This document shows, one piece after another, positions 27,739 to 36,674 of a DNA stretch of 64,000 bases. The DNA is from Pelagibius litoralis. GTDB lineage: Bacteria > Pseudomonadota > Alphaproteobacteria > Kiloniellales > DSM-21159. Position numbers and translations under genes: made by a program. Within the stretch, counting starts at the first letter, position 1; each line of letters opens with the position of its first letter. The stretch is taken from assembly GCA_029287455.1 (NCBI GenBank), contig JARFRB010000116.1, forward strand, positions 1-64,000. Reading direction: 5' to 3'. Below the pieces are notes generated by a model, which saw only the letters and a list, made by a program, of their open reading frames with translations, ran no database searches and had not been told where the DNA came from.

Positions 27739-28416
27739 CTACGCCACCTTGTTGACTTCGTCGAGCTTCAGGTTGAAGGCGATGGAGATCCTTTCGCCTT
27801 CGCCCTCGAAGGGGTTGACCCAGTGCTTGAGCCAGGAGGGGAAGATCAGCAGGCCGCCCGCGACTGGCGGCAGGCCGAAGGAAAAGCCGAAGTGACCGCC
27901 GCTGGGCGGGGGGATCGGCACTGCCGTGTCCACGTCGGTTCCCGGCAGCGCGCCTTCCGCCAGCACGCCACGGGGGTCGGAGAACTGGATCCAGCCGTTC
28001 TGGCGGTCGCACTGGGGGTCCGGCTGCCCGGTCTGGACGTAGTAGACCGCGGAGTAATGCCAGTCCGGGTGATTGTGCATCCGGTTGTAGTTGCCGCGCC
28101 GCGAGACGTTGGCCCAGGCCTCCATGTCGACCTCCGCCCGGATTTGCTTGGCCTGGAGGACGCCCGCGGCGATCAGGAGGGTGGCTTGCCGCACCACGCC
28201 CGCGAGCTTCTCGATTTCCGGTAGAGGCCACTTCACCATGTTGCCCTCGGAGTGCCAGCCGCCGGCGTTGCTGCGCGTGACGCCCGGAGCTGCCGCCTCG
28301 CGCTCCAGGATCGCGGCACTGAGCGCTTGGTTCAGGGTCGCGTGATCCTGCACGAAGAAGCTGCCGATCGGGGTTGCGAAGACGGGAAGCAGATGATCCC
28401 TGACGGAGATGTTCAT
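27739..28416 (-). CDS. Putative 2OG-Fe(II) oxygenase (TIGR02466 family)
   Basis: A 225-aa protein with the double-stranded beta-helix features of 2-oxoglutarate/iron(II) oxygenases of the TIGR02466 type. HNHPDWHYSAVYYVQ carries the H-x-D iron ligands, SWLKHWVNPF carries the distal His, and GERISIAFNLK supplies the Arg expected to bind 2-oxoglutarate. The N-terminus LLPVFATPIGSFFV is also typical. ATG 28416 has GAGGAG seven bases upstream; the much longer open frame to 29481 is a shadow of mmcB and its neighbour. The substrate is unknown; some relatives are phage- or cyanophage-linked, but nothing here suggests phage. Confidence 0.82.
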   Translation of the reverse strand: MNISVRDHLLPVFATPIGSFFVQDHATLNQALSAAILEREAAAPGVTRSNAGGWHSEGNMVKWPLPEIEKLAGVVRQATLLIAAGVLQAKQIRAEVDMEAWANVSRRGNYNRMHNHPDWHYSAVYYVQTGQPDPQCDRQNGWIQFSDPRGVLAEGALPGTDVDTAVPIPPPSGGHFGFSFGLPPVAGGLLIFPSWLKHWVNPFEGEGERISIAFNLKLDEVNKVA

Positions 28417-28563
28417 GAAGCGCTCCTCAAGCCGGGCCGCCGCTACGTTAGCAACGGCGCGGTCGGGGTCAACGGCATGACGCGCCGCTTCGGCGAATTC
28501 CTTTGGGTTTGAGCCTCTGTTAAGCTGACTTTCGCTTTGCCAACAGGCCTGGGGAGAAAACGC

Positions 28564-29070
28564 GTGAGTTTCGAGAGCCCGAATCCGCGCCCGGATGCCC
28601 TGGCCCAGGGAATGACCCCAGGGGTGACCAAGGAGACGGCCCAGGGGACGGCCCAGGGGATTGCGAGGGGGCTGGCAAGGGGCGTGGTCCGCCTCTTCGA
28701 CAGCCATGGGTTTGCCTGCGTGACCGAATTCACCCTGGCCAACGGGCGGCGCGCCGACGTCATGGCGCTTGGCCCGGCCGGCGAAGTCCACTGTGTCGAG
28801 ATCAAGACCAGCCTTCCGGATTTTCGCGCCGATGCGAAGTGGCCGGACTATCTCGACTACTGCGATGCCTTCTTCTTCGCCGTGCCGGCGGATTTCCCTC
28901 TTGAGGTTCTGCCTGGCGATTGCGGCTTGGTCGTGGCGGACGCCTATGGCGGCGAATTCTTGCGAGGTGCACCGCCGCGCAAACTCAACGCCGCGCGCAG
29001 GAAAGCGGTCACCCTGCGGTTCGGGCTGACGGCCGCGCGCCGCCTGGGCCAGATCCTCGATCCGCCTTAG
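28564..29070 (+). CDS. mmcB: MmcB family DNA repair protein
   Basis: A 168-aa PD-(D/E)XK nuclease-like protein. The catalytic pattern is Asp65 in RRADVMAL and Glu79-x-Lys81 in VEIKTS, followed by FRADAKWPDYLDYCDAFFFA, which is characteristic of MmcB, an SOS-induced alphaproteobacterial repair gene first studied in Caulobacter. GTG 28564 has GGGGAGA seven bases upstream. Residues 14-41 are encoded by seven tandem 12-bp repeats, giving a four-residue periodicity that I do not remember from other MmcB proteins. No clear LexA box (GAAC-N7-GAAC) was found just upstream. It is divergent from the 2OG-oxygenase-like gene. Confidence 0.85.
   Translation: MSFESPNPRPDALAQGMTPGVTKETAQGTAQGIARGLARGVVRLFDSHGFACVTEFTLANGRRADVMALGPAGEVHCVEIKTSLPDFRADAKWPDYLDYCDAFFFAVPADFPLEVLPGDCGLVVADAYGGEFLRGAPPRKLNAARRKAVTLRFGLTAARRLGQILDPP
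28603..28686 (+). repeat. Seven tandem degenerate 12-bp repeats within mmcB
   Basis: Consecutive 12-mers starting at 28603, 28615, 28627, 28639, 28651, 28663 and 28675, with a consensus near GCCCAGGGGAYG. The two best copies are 28639-28650 and 28651-28662, differing only in their last two bases. They encode AQGM, TPGV, TKET, AQGT, AQGI, ARGL and ARGV, all in frame. Confidence 0.85.
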
Positions 29071-29087
29071 GGTCCATGGCCGAAGGC

Positions 29088-29699
29088 CTACCCCACGCCA
29101 TCGCGCCACGCCCGTCCCCTCCAGGGAACGAAGGCGGGCACGCGGCGCCGGTAGTCCGCGTAGGCGGTGCCGTAGTCGCGCAGCAGCTTGCGCTCCTCGA
29201 ACCACGTCCCGATGAGCAGGTAGAGGGCGGCCCAAAGTGCGGTTGCCAAGGAAAGCGGGTCGCGCGCGATGCCGAACAGGACCAGAAAGCCCGCGCTGTA
29301 TAGCGGGTGACGGACATAACGATGCAGGCCCGTTGTCACGAGTGGCTCGATCTCGGCTTTGGCGGACCCTTCGCGGAGTTGCTTCGTTCCCGCGAAGAGC
29401 CCCAGATCGTAGCCGCGCAGGGCGAACAGCCCGAGCAGGAGTCCGGCGACCAGCGCGAAGCCCTGGCACCAGCCAAGCCATGGAGGCGAGTCGAAGGGTA
29501 TGGCCTCCGGACCCAGCGCCTGTCCCGCTGCGAGAACCAACCCCAGATGCAGCAGCGCGATCAGATTGTAGGCAAGCCGTGCGCCGCGTCCCGCCCAGGA
29601 CTCCATCCAGGCCTTGCCGCGGGCGCCGGCCAGCCAGGAATGCGCCAGACCGAAAGATAGCCAGGCGAGGCCGTAGAGTACTTGGCCGGTAAAACTCAT
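29088..29699 (-). CDS. Isoprenylcysteine carboxyl methyltransferase-like membrane protein
   Basis: A 203-aa protein with about five hydrophobic helices and the PEMT/ICMT signature: TTGLHRYVRHPLYSAGFLV (SAM-binding His/Arg region) and EERKLLRDYGTAYADYRRRV near the C-terminus. Bacterial members are small integral-membrane methyltransferases of mostly unknown substrate. It begins 6 nt after the end of hldE, so it is probably its operon partner; whether it modifies an envelope lipid is only a guess from that location. Confidence 0.82.
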   Translation of the reverse strand: MSFTGQVLYGLAWLSFGLAHSWLAGARGKAWMESWAGRGARLAYNLIALLHLGLVLAAGQALGPEAIPFDSPPWLGWCQGFALVAGLLLGLFALRGYDLGLFAGTKQLREGSAKAEIEPLVTTGLHRYVRHPLYSAGFLVLFGIARDPLSLATALWAALYLLIGTWFEERKLLRDYGTAYADYRRRVPAFVPWRGRAWRDGVG

Positions 29700-29705
29700 C
29701 GCGCG

Positions 29706-31220
29706 CTAGGCGCCCAAGCGCCGCAAGGTCTCGGAGGTCGAATGACCGGGCAAAAGCTCTGCCAGGAGCACCTGGCCCCCGTAGCCGGTGACCAAATCCC
29801 CGCCCACAACCTGGTCCAGGGCATAGTCCGCACCCTTGACCAGCAGGTCCGGCCGCAGGGCGTCAAGCGCCCGCAACGGCGTGTCCTCGCCGAAGATCAC
29901 CACCCGGTCCACCTTGCCAAGCGAGGCAAGCACCGCCGCCCGCGCCGCTTCGTCCTGGACGGGTCGCGACGGCCCCTTCAGCCGGGCGACGGAAGCATCG
30001 CTGTTCAGCCCGACGATCAAGCGGTCGCAGGCAGCGCGCGCTTGCCCGATTAGGGAGATATGGCCGGGATGCAAGAGGTCGAAGCAGCCATTCGTGAAAC
30101 CGACCCGCAAGCCCTCGCTCTGCCAGCCACGCACCTCGGCCACCAGCGCGTTGAGGTCGACCACCTTCGTTTCCACGTCGTGCAGCCGCCGGGCCTGGGC
30201 GGCGCGCAACACGTCCCCCGGCTTCGCAACCGCCGTGCCCGGCTTGCCGACGACCACGCCTGCCGCCGTGTTGGCCAGACGCGCGGCCTCGAGTGGAGAA
30301 GAGCCCGCAGACAAGGCGGCACCGAAAGCTGCCAGAACCGTGTCGCCGGCGCCAGAGACGTCGAAGACCTCAAGGGCTTCCGCCGAGAGATGCTCCGGCG
30401 GATGTTCGGCAGCGACCACCGCCATGCCCGCGGGGCCACGGGTCGCCAGCACGCCCTCGATTTCATAAGAGTCAATGAGCAGCCGCGCGGCGGCGACGGT
30501 CCCCTCGGCGTCGCGGGTTTCGATCCCGCTGGCATCCCGCAGTTCCTGCCGGTTCGGGGTGAGCCACGTGGCACCCCGGTACCGCGCGTAGTCGCTTCCT
30601 TTGGGATCGACCACGACCGGCAGACCCTTCGCTCGCGCGGCGGCGATGAGGTCGGCAAGCAACGCCGGCGCGAGCGCGCCCTTGCCGTAGTCGGAGATCA
30701 GTACGCCGCGCACGCCATCGAGCAGGGCCAACGCGCGCGCCCGGAGTTCGGCCGCGCAAGGCTCCGTCAAGCTTCGCCTGCTTTCGTGATCCGCCCGCAA
30801 GAGCTGCCGCCCGCCGGCTAGGAAGCGCTGCTTGACCGTGGTGGTAAGGGCGGGGTCGGTGAGCAATACCGCGTCCGCGGTCTCGTGGGCCGCCGTTGCC
30901 TCGGCGGCGAGCTCGCGCGCCCGCGCGCCTGCCGCGTCGTCTCCCACCACGCTCAGAAAGCGCGGAGCGGCTCCCAGCGCGGAGAGGTTGCGCAGCACGT
31001 TCCCGGCCCCGCCCAAGGCAGTGTGCTCGGCTTCGATCCGCAGGACTGGAATCGGACCCTCGGGCGAAATCCGCTCCACCTCTCCGGAGAGGAAGCGGTC
31101 TAGCATGACATCGCCGATCACCAGCAGGGGCAGGCCGGAAAGGGCCCCAAGCGTGGCGGAAATATCCTCGATTCGGCCAGGCTCGCCGGGATGGGCGGTT
31201 TGCGGGCCGCCTTCATTCAT
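29706..31220 (-). CDS. hldE: Bifunctional heptose-7-phosphate kinase / heptose-1-phosphate adenylyltransferase
   Basis: A 504-aa two-domain enzyme for ADP-heptose synthesis, needed for the LPS inner core. The N-terminal PfkB/ribokinase-type kinase (about 1-330) shows LVIGDVMLDRFLSGEVERIS, ALGGAGNVLRNL and the catalytic GAGDTVLAAFGAAL. The C-terminal nucleotidyltransferase (about 350-504) has VGFTNGCFDLLHPGHISLI with the HxGH-type motif, and FGEDTPLRALDALRPDLLVKG. Length is that of full HldE. The start is ATG 31220 or GTG 31229, nine bases upstream; neither has a strong ribosome site. Confidence 0.95.
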   Translation of the reverse strand: MNEGGPQTAHPGEPGRIEDISATLGALSGLPLLVIGDVMLDRFLSGEVERISPEGPIPVLRIEAEHTALGGAGNVLRNLSALGAAPRFLSVVGDDAAGARARELAAEATAAHETADAVLLTDPALTTTVKQRFLAGGRQLLRADHESRRSLTEPCAAELRARALALLDGVRGVLISDYGKGALAPALLADLIAAARAKGLPVVVDPKGSDYARYRGATWLTPNRQELRDASGIETRDAEGTVAAARLLIDSYEIEGVLATRGPAGMAVVAAEHPPEHLSAEALEVFDVSGAGDTVLAAFGAALSAGSSPLEAARLANTAAGVVVGKPGTAVAKPGDVLRAAQARRLHDVETKVVDLNALVAEVRGWQSEGLRVGFTNGCFDLLHPGHISLIGQARAACDRLIVGLNSDASVARLKGPSRPVQDEAARAAVLASLGKVDRVVIFGEDTPLRALDALRPDLLVKGADYALDQVVGGDLVTGYGGQVLLAELLPGHSTSETLRRLGA

Positions 31221-31401
31221 CCGCCGCACGGGTCAAGCCTTCCACGCCAAAAGGTCATTGCGGGGTTTTAGGCGCGCGCGGGCCGGGGGGCAAGGGGGCA
31301 AGGCGGAAAGGGAGGTTCACCCAGGCCCGCCTGTTTCGCCAAGCGAATGCACCGTCGCCCAGGCGCCCCGCGCGCTGAGTCTCCGCGCCCTCAGCGCTGG
31401 C

Positions 31402-32379
<978 letters not shown>

Positions 32380-32520
32380 CACCCCTCCCAGATCGGCGGC
32401 CAAAGACTTCGGAACGCTATCCGACCGCGATGGAGGTGGCTACCTGTGCATGCTTATTACCCCACAATGATAGAACTATGTCCTAAGAGGGACGGAGCGG
32501 ACCTGTCTCCTTGCCCTGGG

Positions 32521-32540
32521 CCGTGCCACCACGGGCACGG
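32521..32540. terminator. Hairpin downstream of the metallophosphatase gene
   Basis: CCGTGCC (32521-32527) and GGCACGG (32534-32540) form a 7-bp stem with a 6-nt loop. It lies 38 nt beyond the stop of the minus-strand metallophosphatase and upstream of the UXS-like gene. No T run is visible, so its function as a terminator is uncertain. Confidence 0.35.
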
Positions 32541-32577
32541 GCGGTTTGGCCGACCTCGGATGGGGTAGGGACCCCGG

Positions 32578-33333
32578 TCAGGTGTGGAGAAAACCGTAGG
32601 TGTCGTCGGCCAGGACGAGGGCCGTAAGCTGCCCGCCGTAACAGGCACCAGTATCTACGGCGATCCGATTGACGCGGACCTCTGGCTCCGAACTGGGGGT
32701 ATGGCCATGCACGACCACCTTGCCGTGGTCCGCTTTGGAGCGCAGGAAGGGATTTCTGATCCAGAGCAGGTCGGCTTCGTTCTGGCGATCAAGCTCGACC
32801 CCAGGGCGAATGCCGGCATGGGCGAAGAAGTAATCGCCCTCCGCATGGCTTAACCGCAGATTCTGGAAAAACGAGTGATGGGCGGGTGGCATCATGGCCC
32901 TCAGCCTTTCCCGGACCCAGGGCATGGGGTGAGACCGGCCGTCCCGGTTCCACAGATCGACCCGATAGCTTTCCAAGGTCGCTTCGCCGCCGTTGTGCAG
33001 CCAGGCTTGGCCAATATCCGGGTTCTCCAGGAACTCGAGCAGGAAGCGCTCGTGGTTGCCCATGAGGTGGACGACCTCGAAATCGGGCAGAGGCCCGCCG
33101 ATCAGGCGGTCGATCACTTGTCTGGAGGAGGGTCCTCGGTCGATATAATCCCCAAGATAAACAACGACCCGGCGACGTTGGGGCTCGCGCGATGCATCCT
33201 CCCAGATCGCGTCATGAAGGCGATCGAGGCGGTCCACGCAACCATGAATATCGCCGATCGCATAGACGCGGGTATCCGCCGGCACGCGCCGGGTTTCCGT
33301 GGATTCCCTCTTGGCGACCCATGAACTCAGCAT
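32578..33333 (-). CDS. Metallophosphoesterase (serine/threonine protein phosphatase / ApaH-like)
   Basis: A 251-aa calcineurin-like phosphoesterase. The dinuclear metal motifs are in order: VYAIGDIHGCVDRL (D-x-H), VYLGDYIDRGPSS (GDxxDRG), HLMGNHERFLLEF (GNHE), FFAHAGIRPG and VVHGHTPSSEP. The pattern fits bacterial PPP-type protein phosphatases or diadenosine tetraphosphatase relatives; the substrate is not determined. ATG 33333 is preferred because the conserved region begins soon after. The open frame extends to 33534, and an upstream start would add about 67 basic residues without recognised domain. Confidence 0.88.
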   Translation of the reverse strand: MLSSWVAKRESTETRRVPADTRVYAIGDIHGCVDRLDRLHDAIWEDASREPQRRRVVVYLGDYIDRGPSSRQVIDRLIGGPLPDFEVVHLMGNHERFLLEFLENPDIGQAWLHNGGEATLESYRVDLWNRDGRSHPMPWVRERLRAMMPPAHHSFFQNLRLSHAEGDYFFAHAGIRPGVELDRQNEADLLWIRNPFLRSKADHGKVVVHGHTPSSEPEVRVNRIAVDTGACYGGQLTALVLADDTYGFLHT

Positions 33334-33708
33334 GGTGAAGGCGTTCTCCGGCGTGGATTTCGAAAGCCCCGCGGCTCCTCGGCCGCGCCTTCCAAAGATG
33401 GTACGTCCGGGGCGGCGCGTAAAGTCGTCAATCGGGATAACCCACTCGCTGATTTGAAGTAATCGCCGCCTGCTCGACGGGAGCTCCCTCCGCCACCCCA
33501 ACAGGGGTGATCGCCCGCTCCAGAGTCCGATCAAAGTCCGAGATTCCGCCCCGGGCTACCCGGGTCCGGCGGCTGCGCCGAAGCGCACAAGGTTCAAGGC
33601 AAAATGAATACGAAGGTATTAATACGGTGTTAAGTCATTGTGCTGCATGATGTTCTCGCTGTGTTGGAAGGAAGTATCACAGCTCCATCTGGTGTCGACG
33701 CGGAGGGG
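33334..33708. other. Non-coding divergent spacer between metallophosphatase and LapG-like gene
   Basis: No convincing gene is seen. The first 200 bases may instead be the 5' end of the metallophosphatase gene if an upstream start is used. Around 33600-33640 the base composition drops to AT-rich (AAAATGAATACGAAGGTATT and following), which is a likely promoter region for one or both divergent genes. The remaining part of the spacer contains the hairpin series described separately. Confidence 0.4.
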
Positions 33709-33800
33709 GGATCAGACCGACTGATCCAAACGTCATATACGCTCGCATAGCGAGAATATAGTCAGACACACGAACGTGTCTGGCTCACGCTAGAGCGTGA
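33709..33800 (+). promoter_or_regulatory. Hairpin-rich leader upstream of the LapG-like gene
   Basis: Four consecutive perfect stems occur within 92 bases. GGATCAG/CTGATCC is at 33709-33715 and 33721-33727. CTCGC/GCGAG is at 33742-33746 and 33750-33754. CAGACAC/GTGTCTG is at 33763-33769 and 33776-33782, extendable by two pairs. TCACGC/GCGTGA is at 33785-33790 and 33795-33800 with a TAGA loop. They are followed after 20 bases by the ribosome site GAGGGGGG and ATG 33836. A structured 5' leader or small RNA is inferred; no known riboswitch class was recognised. Confidence 0.45.
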
Positions 33801-33835
33801 CGATCGCGTCGATTGCTGTGAGGGGGGCACACGTA

Positions 33836-34555
33836 ATGCGCTGGAAAATATATTTTTTCGCCTTGTCTGTGGTGGCCGTGGTCCATCTCTGTGGAACCGC
33901 ATCGGCCCAGCAGGCTCCACAACCACCAGAAGGCGTCCAGTACGCAGCTGCCCCCGCGGGCCACGTGGCGGGAGACTCCGCCGCCATGCCGCCGCCGCGC
34001 CTGCGGCTGTTCGGCACCCGCGAAGCGTTTTCTCGCGACACCAGCCCGTTCACGAAGTGGCACGACGCCATGCGCCGCGCGGCGGCCGAGACGGCGCCGG
34101 ATGCTACCTGCGAGCGCCCGCGGCCAAGCTGCAGGTTGGATCAATGGCGCCGCTTCGTGGATAGTCTGCGCGGCCTCGACCCTCGCAGCCAGGTCGAGGC
34201 GATAAATCATGAAATGAACCGGCGCACCCATACCCGCGACCGCCGCAATTGGGGTGTTGAGGATTACTGGGCTAGCCCCATGGAGTTCCTGGATAAGAGC
34301 GGCGATTGCGAGGACTATGCCATCGCCAAATATGTCTCTTTACGTGCCTTGGGCTGGTCGGACCGCCAGCTTCGGCTTGTTGTTTTGAAGGATCGCCGCT
34401 CTCAGATGATGCACGCGATCCTCGTGGCCCAGCTCGAGGGTGAGACGCTCGTGCTCGACAATCAAATCTCCTCGGTCGTCAAGGCCGATTCCATTCGCCA
34501 TTACACGCCGCTCTATTCCATCAATCAAAGCGGCTGGTGGCTACACCGTACCTGA
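33836..34555 (+). CDS. LapG-like transglutaminase-type cysteine protease (BTLCP family)
   Basis: A 239-aa secreted protein. The signal peptide (residues 1-24) ends GTASA before QQAP, predicting a periplasmic location. The bacterial transglutaminase-like cysteine proteinase triad is visible: Cys158 in SGDCEDYAIAKY, His193 in MMHAILVAQ and Asp208 in LVLDNQ. The family prototype LapG cleaves a large surface adhesin under control of the c-di-GMP receptor LapD; neither adhesin nor LapD is in this window, so the target is unknown. ATG 33836 has GAGGGGGG upstream. It converges on regA with a 16-nt gap. Confidence 0.85.
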   Translation: MRWKIYFFALSVVAVVHLCGTASAQQAPQPPEGVQYAAAPAGHVAGDSAAMPPPRLRLFGTREAFSRDTSPFTKWHDAMRRAAAETAPDATCERPRPSCRLDQWRRFVDSLRGLDPRSQVEAINHEMNRRTHTRDRRNWGVEDYWASPMEFLDKSGDCEDYAIAKYVSLRALGWSDRQLRLVVLKDRRSQMMHAILVAQLEGETLVLDNQISSVVKADSIRHYTPLYSINQSGWWLHRT

Positions 34556-34571
34556 CGCGTTAAGTGACGGC

Positions 34572-35156
34572 CTAACCCCGCGGCGCGTACTTTGCCAGGA
34601 TGCGCTGCAGGGTGCGGCGGTGCATGTTCAGCCGCCGGGCGGTTTCCGAGACATTGCGGTCGCATTGCTCGTAAATGCGCTGGATATGCTCCCAACGCAC
34701 CCGGTCGGCGGACATTGGCTGATCGGGGGGCGCTGGCATCTCGCCTTCCGGGGCGAGCAGGGCGGCTTCCACCTGATCGGCATCGGTTGGTTTCGTTAGA
34801 TAGTCGATGGCGCCTGCCTTCACCGCGGCCACGGCCGTGGCAATATTGCCATAGCCGGTCAGTATGATGGCGCGTGCGTCCGGGCGCGCTTCGCGCAGAG
34901 CCTGTACCACGTCCAACCCACTGCCGTCGCCCAAGCGCAGGTCGACCACCGCGAAAGCAGGGGTGGCGGCCCGTGACGCCTCGACGCCAGCGGCGACGCT
35001 GTCCGCCAAGGTGACGTCGAATCCACGCGCGCCCATGGCACGCGCCAAACGATCGCGAAATCGAGTGTCGTCGTCGACAATCAGCAAACGCGAATCCGTA
35101 AGTCCGTTCCGGGCGTCCTGACCGGCGAGCGCGGGGCTCGTATCGGTGGAGTCCAT
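34572..35156 (-). CDS. regA: RegA/PrrA/ActR-type redox response regulator
   Basis: A 194-aa DNA-binding response regulator. The receiver domain has the acidic cluster LLIVDDD (residues 24-30), phospho-acceptor Asp72 in VVDLRLGDGSGL, Thr in ILTGYGN and Lys in YLTKPTDAD. The C-terminal Fis-type helix-turn-helix is ECDRNVSETARRLN (shown as EQCDRNVSETARRLN in the protein) followed by MHRRTLQRILAKYAPR, nearly invariant among RegA homologues. These proteins control respiration, photosynthesis, and carbon and nitrogen fixation in response to redox state. The gene follows the cognate kinase gene after 62 nt, without the senC/prrC gene often found between them. Confidence 0.93.
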   Translation of the reverse strand: MDSTDTSPALAGQDARNGLTDSRLLIVDDDTRFRDRLARAMGARGFDVTLADSVAAGVEASRAATPAFAVVDLRLGDGSGLDVVQALREARPDARAIILTGYGNIATAVAAVKAGAIDYLTKPTDADQVEAALLAPEGEMPAPPDQPMSADRVRWEHIQRIYEQCDRNVSETARRLNMHRRTLQRILAKYAPRG

Positions 35157-35218
35157 TTACCGCATCCTCGTTCCGGGTTTCCGACTTCGCCTTTCGCGGG
35201 CAAGCGGCACCCCTGTTC

Positions 35219-36571
35219 TCAATCAATCGCTTCTAATGTGTCACGTTCCCAGCGGATGACAACCTTCGCGCCCCCCGAGGCCCGGTTGGCGAAGCTGATG
35301 CGCGCGCCGCTGTGGGCCAGCAGCCGCTCCGCGATGAAGATGCCAAGTCCCATGTTGTCGCCAAGCGCGCGCGCCTTGGCTGGCCGCGCCGACACGTAGG
35401 GCTCACCCAGAGCGCCGAGAATGGTGGGCTCGAATCCCGGGCCATCGTCCAGGATCTCCACGCTTGCCTCCCGCGCTGTCCAGCCGGTGCGCAATTCGAC
35501 CCGGTGCCGGGCAAACTGGATTGCGTTCTGGATAAGCGCCTCGAGCCCTCGCAACGTCTCGGGACTGTAGGCTGTCTCGGGCTCGGGCGCGTCCTCCGGG
35601 TCCGTTACCCGGGTGGCGGTTACCTCCAGCCCATCGTGGGTTTGACGCTGCAGGGCCGCTTCAACGAGCGCCGAAAGCGGCAAGCGGTGGAAGGGGTGCG
35701 CGAAATCCTGACTTGGCTGCCTCGCGAGTTCGGCCAGGATCCCTCGGCAACGCTGGCTTTCCGAGCGCAGGAGCGCGACGTCCTCGCGCAAGGGGCTGTC
35801 CGCCGGCAGATCGGGCGGAAGCTCGCGCTCCATTTCCCGCGCCGCGACCGCGATGGTGCCAAGGGGGCTGCCGAGTTCGTGAGCCGCCGCCGCCGCCAGC
35901 CCGCCGAGGGCGGAGAGTTGCTGTTCGCGCGCAAGGGCGATCTGTGTGGCGCTCAGAGCCGCTTGCATCCTGCGGGCCTCAAGGGCGAGGGAGGAGACGT
36001 AGGCGGCGATGAAGACGATGGCCACGACCAGCGACCCCCAGATGCCCGCCAGGTAGACCGGTGGCAACTCCAGGCCCGGCGCGGCCCAGGGCAGCGGTAG
36101 GTGCCAGATGGCCAGGGCCGTCGCCGCGCTCACCGCCAGAAGCGAAAGCACCGCGGTGCTGCGCCGGGAGAGGGTTGCCGCGGACACCACCACGGGTGCC
36201 AGCATCAGCAAGGTGAAGGGGTTGTTCAAGCCCCCGGTGAGGGCGAGCAGGGCCGTGAGCTGCAGCAAATCGAAGGCGAGGTAGGCCCGCGCCACCCCTT
36301 CCGTCAACCAGACGGCTCCGCGATGACTGAGAGCGGCGTAGAGATTGAGGGCGGCCGAAGCGCCGATAATGAGCGAGACGGGAACCACCGGCAGCTGGTA
36401 ACCAAGCGCCAGATCCACCACCAGCAGCGCCATCACCTGGCCCAGGATCGCCACCCAGCGAATGAACACTAAGCTGGGTTGGCGCACGCGGCCCTCAGTG
36501 GATGATGCCTCGCGGCGGCCGCGCGCCAAGGCGGCGGGTCGCGGCGCGGGTTGTCTCGATGCTTCACTCAT
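35219..36571 (-). CDS. regB: RegB/PrrB/ActS-type redox sensor histidine kinase
   Basis: A 450-aa membrane kinase with about six N-terminal helices (residues 35-195). The quinone-interaction motif GGLNNPF is at 113-119. The H box is AAAHELGSPLGTI with phospho-His231. The redox-active Cys of the family corresponds to Cys275 in SESQRCRGILAEL. The ATPase domain shows N in IQNAIQFA, DDGPGF and GLGIFIAERLL. All elements needed for redox sensing and phosphorylation of RegA are present. It is encoded upstream of regA on the same strand. Confidence 0.93.
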   Translation of the reverse strand: MSEASRQPAPRPAALARGRREASSTEGRVRQPSLVFIRWVAILGQVMALLVVDLALGYQLPVVPVSLIIGASAALNLYAALSHRGAVWLTEGVARAYLAFDLLQLTALLALTGGLNNPFTLLMLAPVVVSAATLSRRSTAVLSLLAVSAATALAIWHLPLPWAAPGLELPPVYLAGIWGSLVVAIVFIAAYVSSLALEARRMQAALSATQIALAREQQLSALGGLAAAAAHELGSPLGTIAVAAREMERELPPDLPADSPLREDVALLRSESQRCRGILAELARQPSQDFAHPFHRLPLSALVEAALQRQTHDGLEVTATRVTDPEDAPEPETAYSPETLRGLEALIQNAIQFARHRVELRTGWTAREASVEILDDGPGFEPTILGALGEPYVSARPAKARALGDNMGLGIFIAERLLAHSGARISFANRASGGAKVVIRWERDTLEAID

Positions 36572-36674
36572 ACCGAGGCATCAATTGACCGTTCTCTTGG
36601 ATTTGACAAGGCTTCGCGCCGATGGGGCGGCTTGAAACCTGGACGCGCGCGGCGCGCAACCCCATACATATGGC

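Noticed and set aside
28603-28686. The 12-bp repeats as a CRISPR array
   Set aside because: The units are contiguous with no spacers, lie in frame inside mmcB, and have no cas genes nearby.
28417-29481. N-terminal extension of the 2OG-oxygenase open frame to 580 aa
   Set aside because: The extension is antisense to mmcB and the ICMT-like gene region. A good ribosome site and the conserved N-terminus place the start at 28416.
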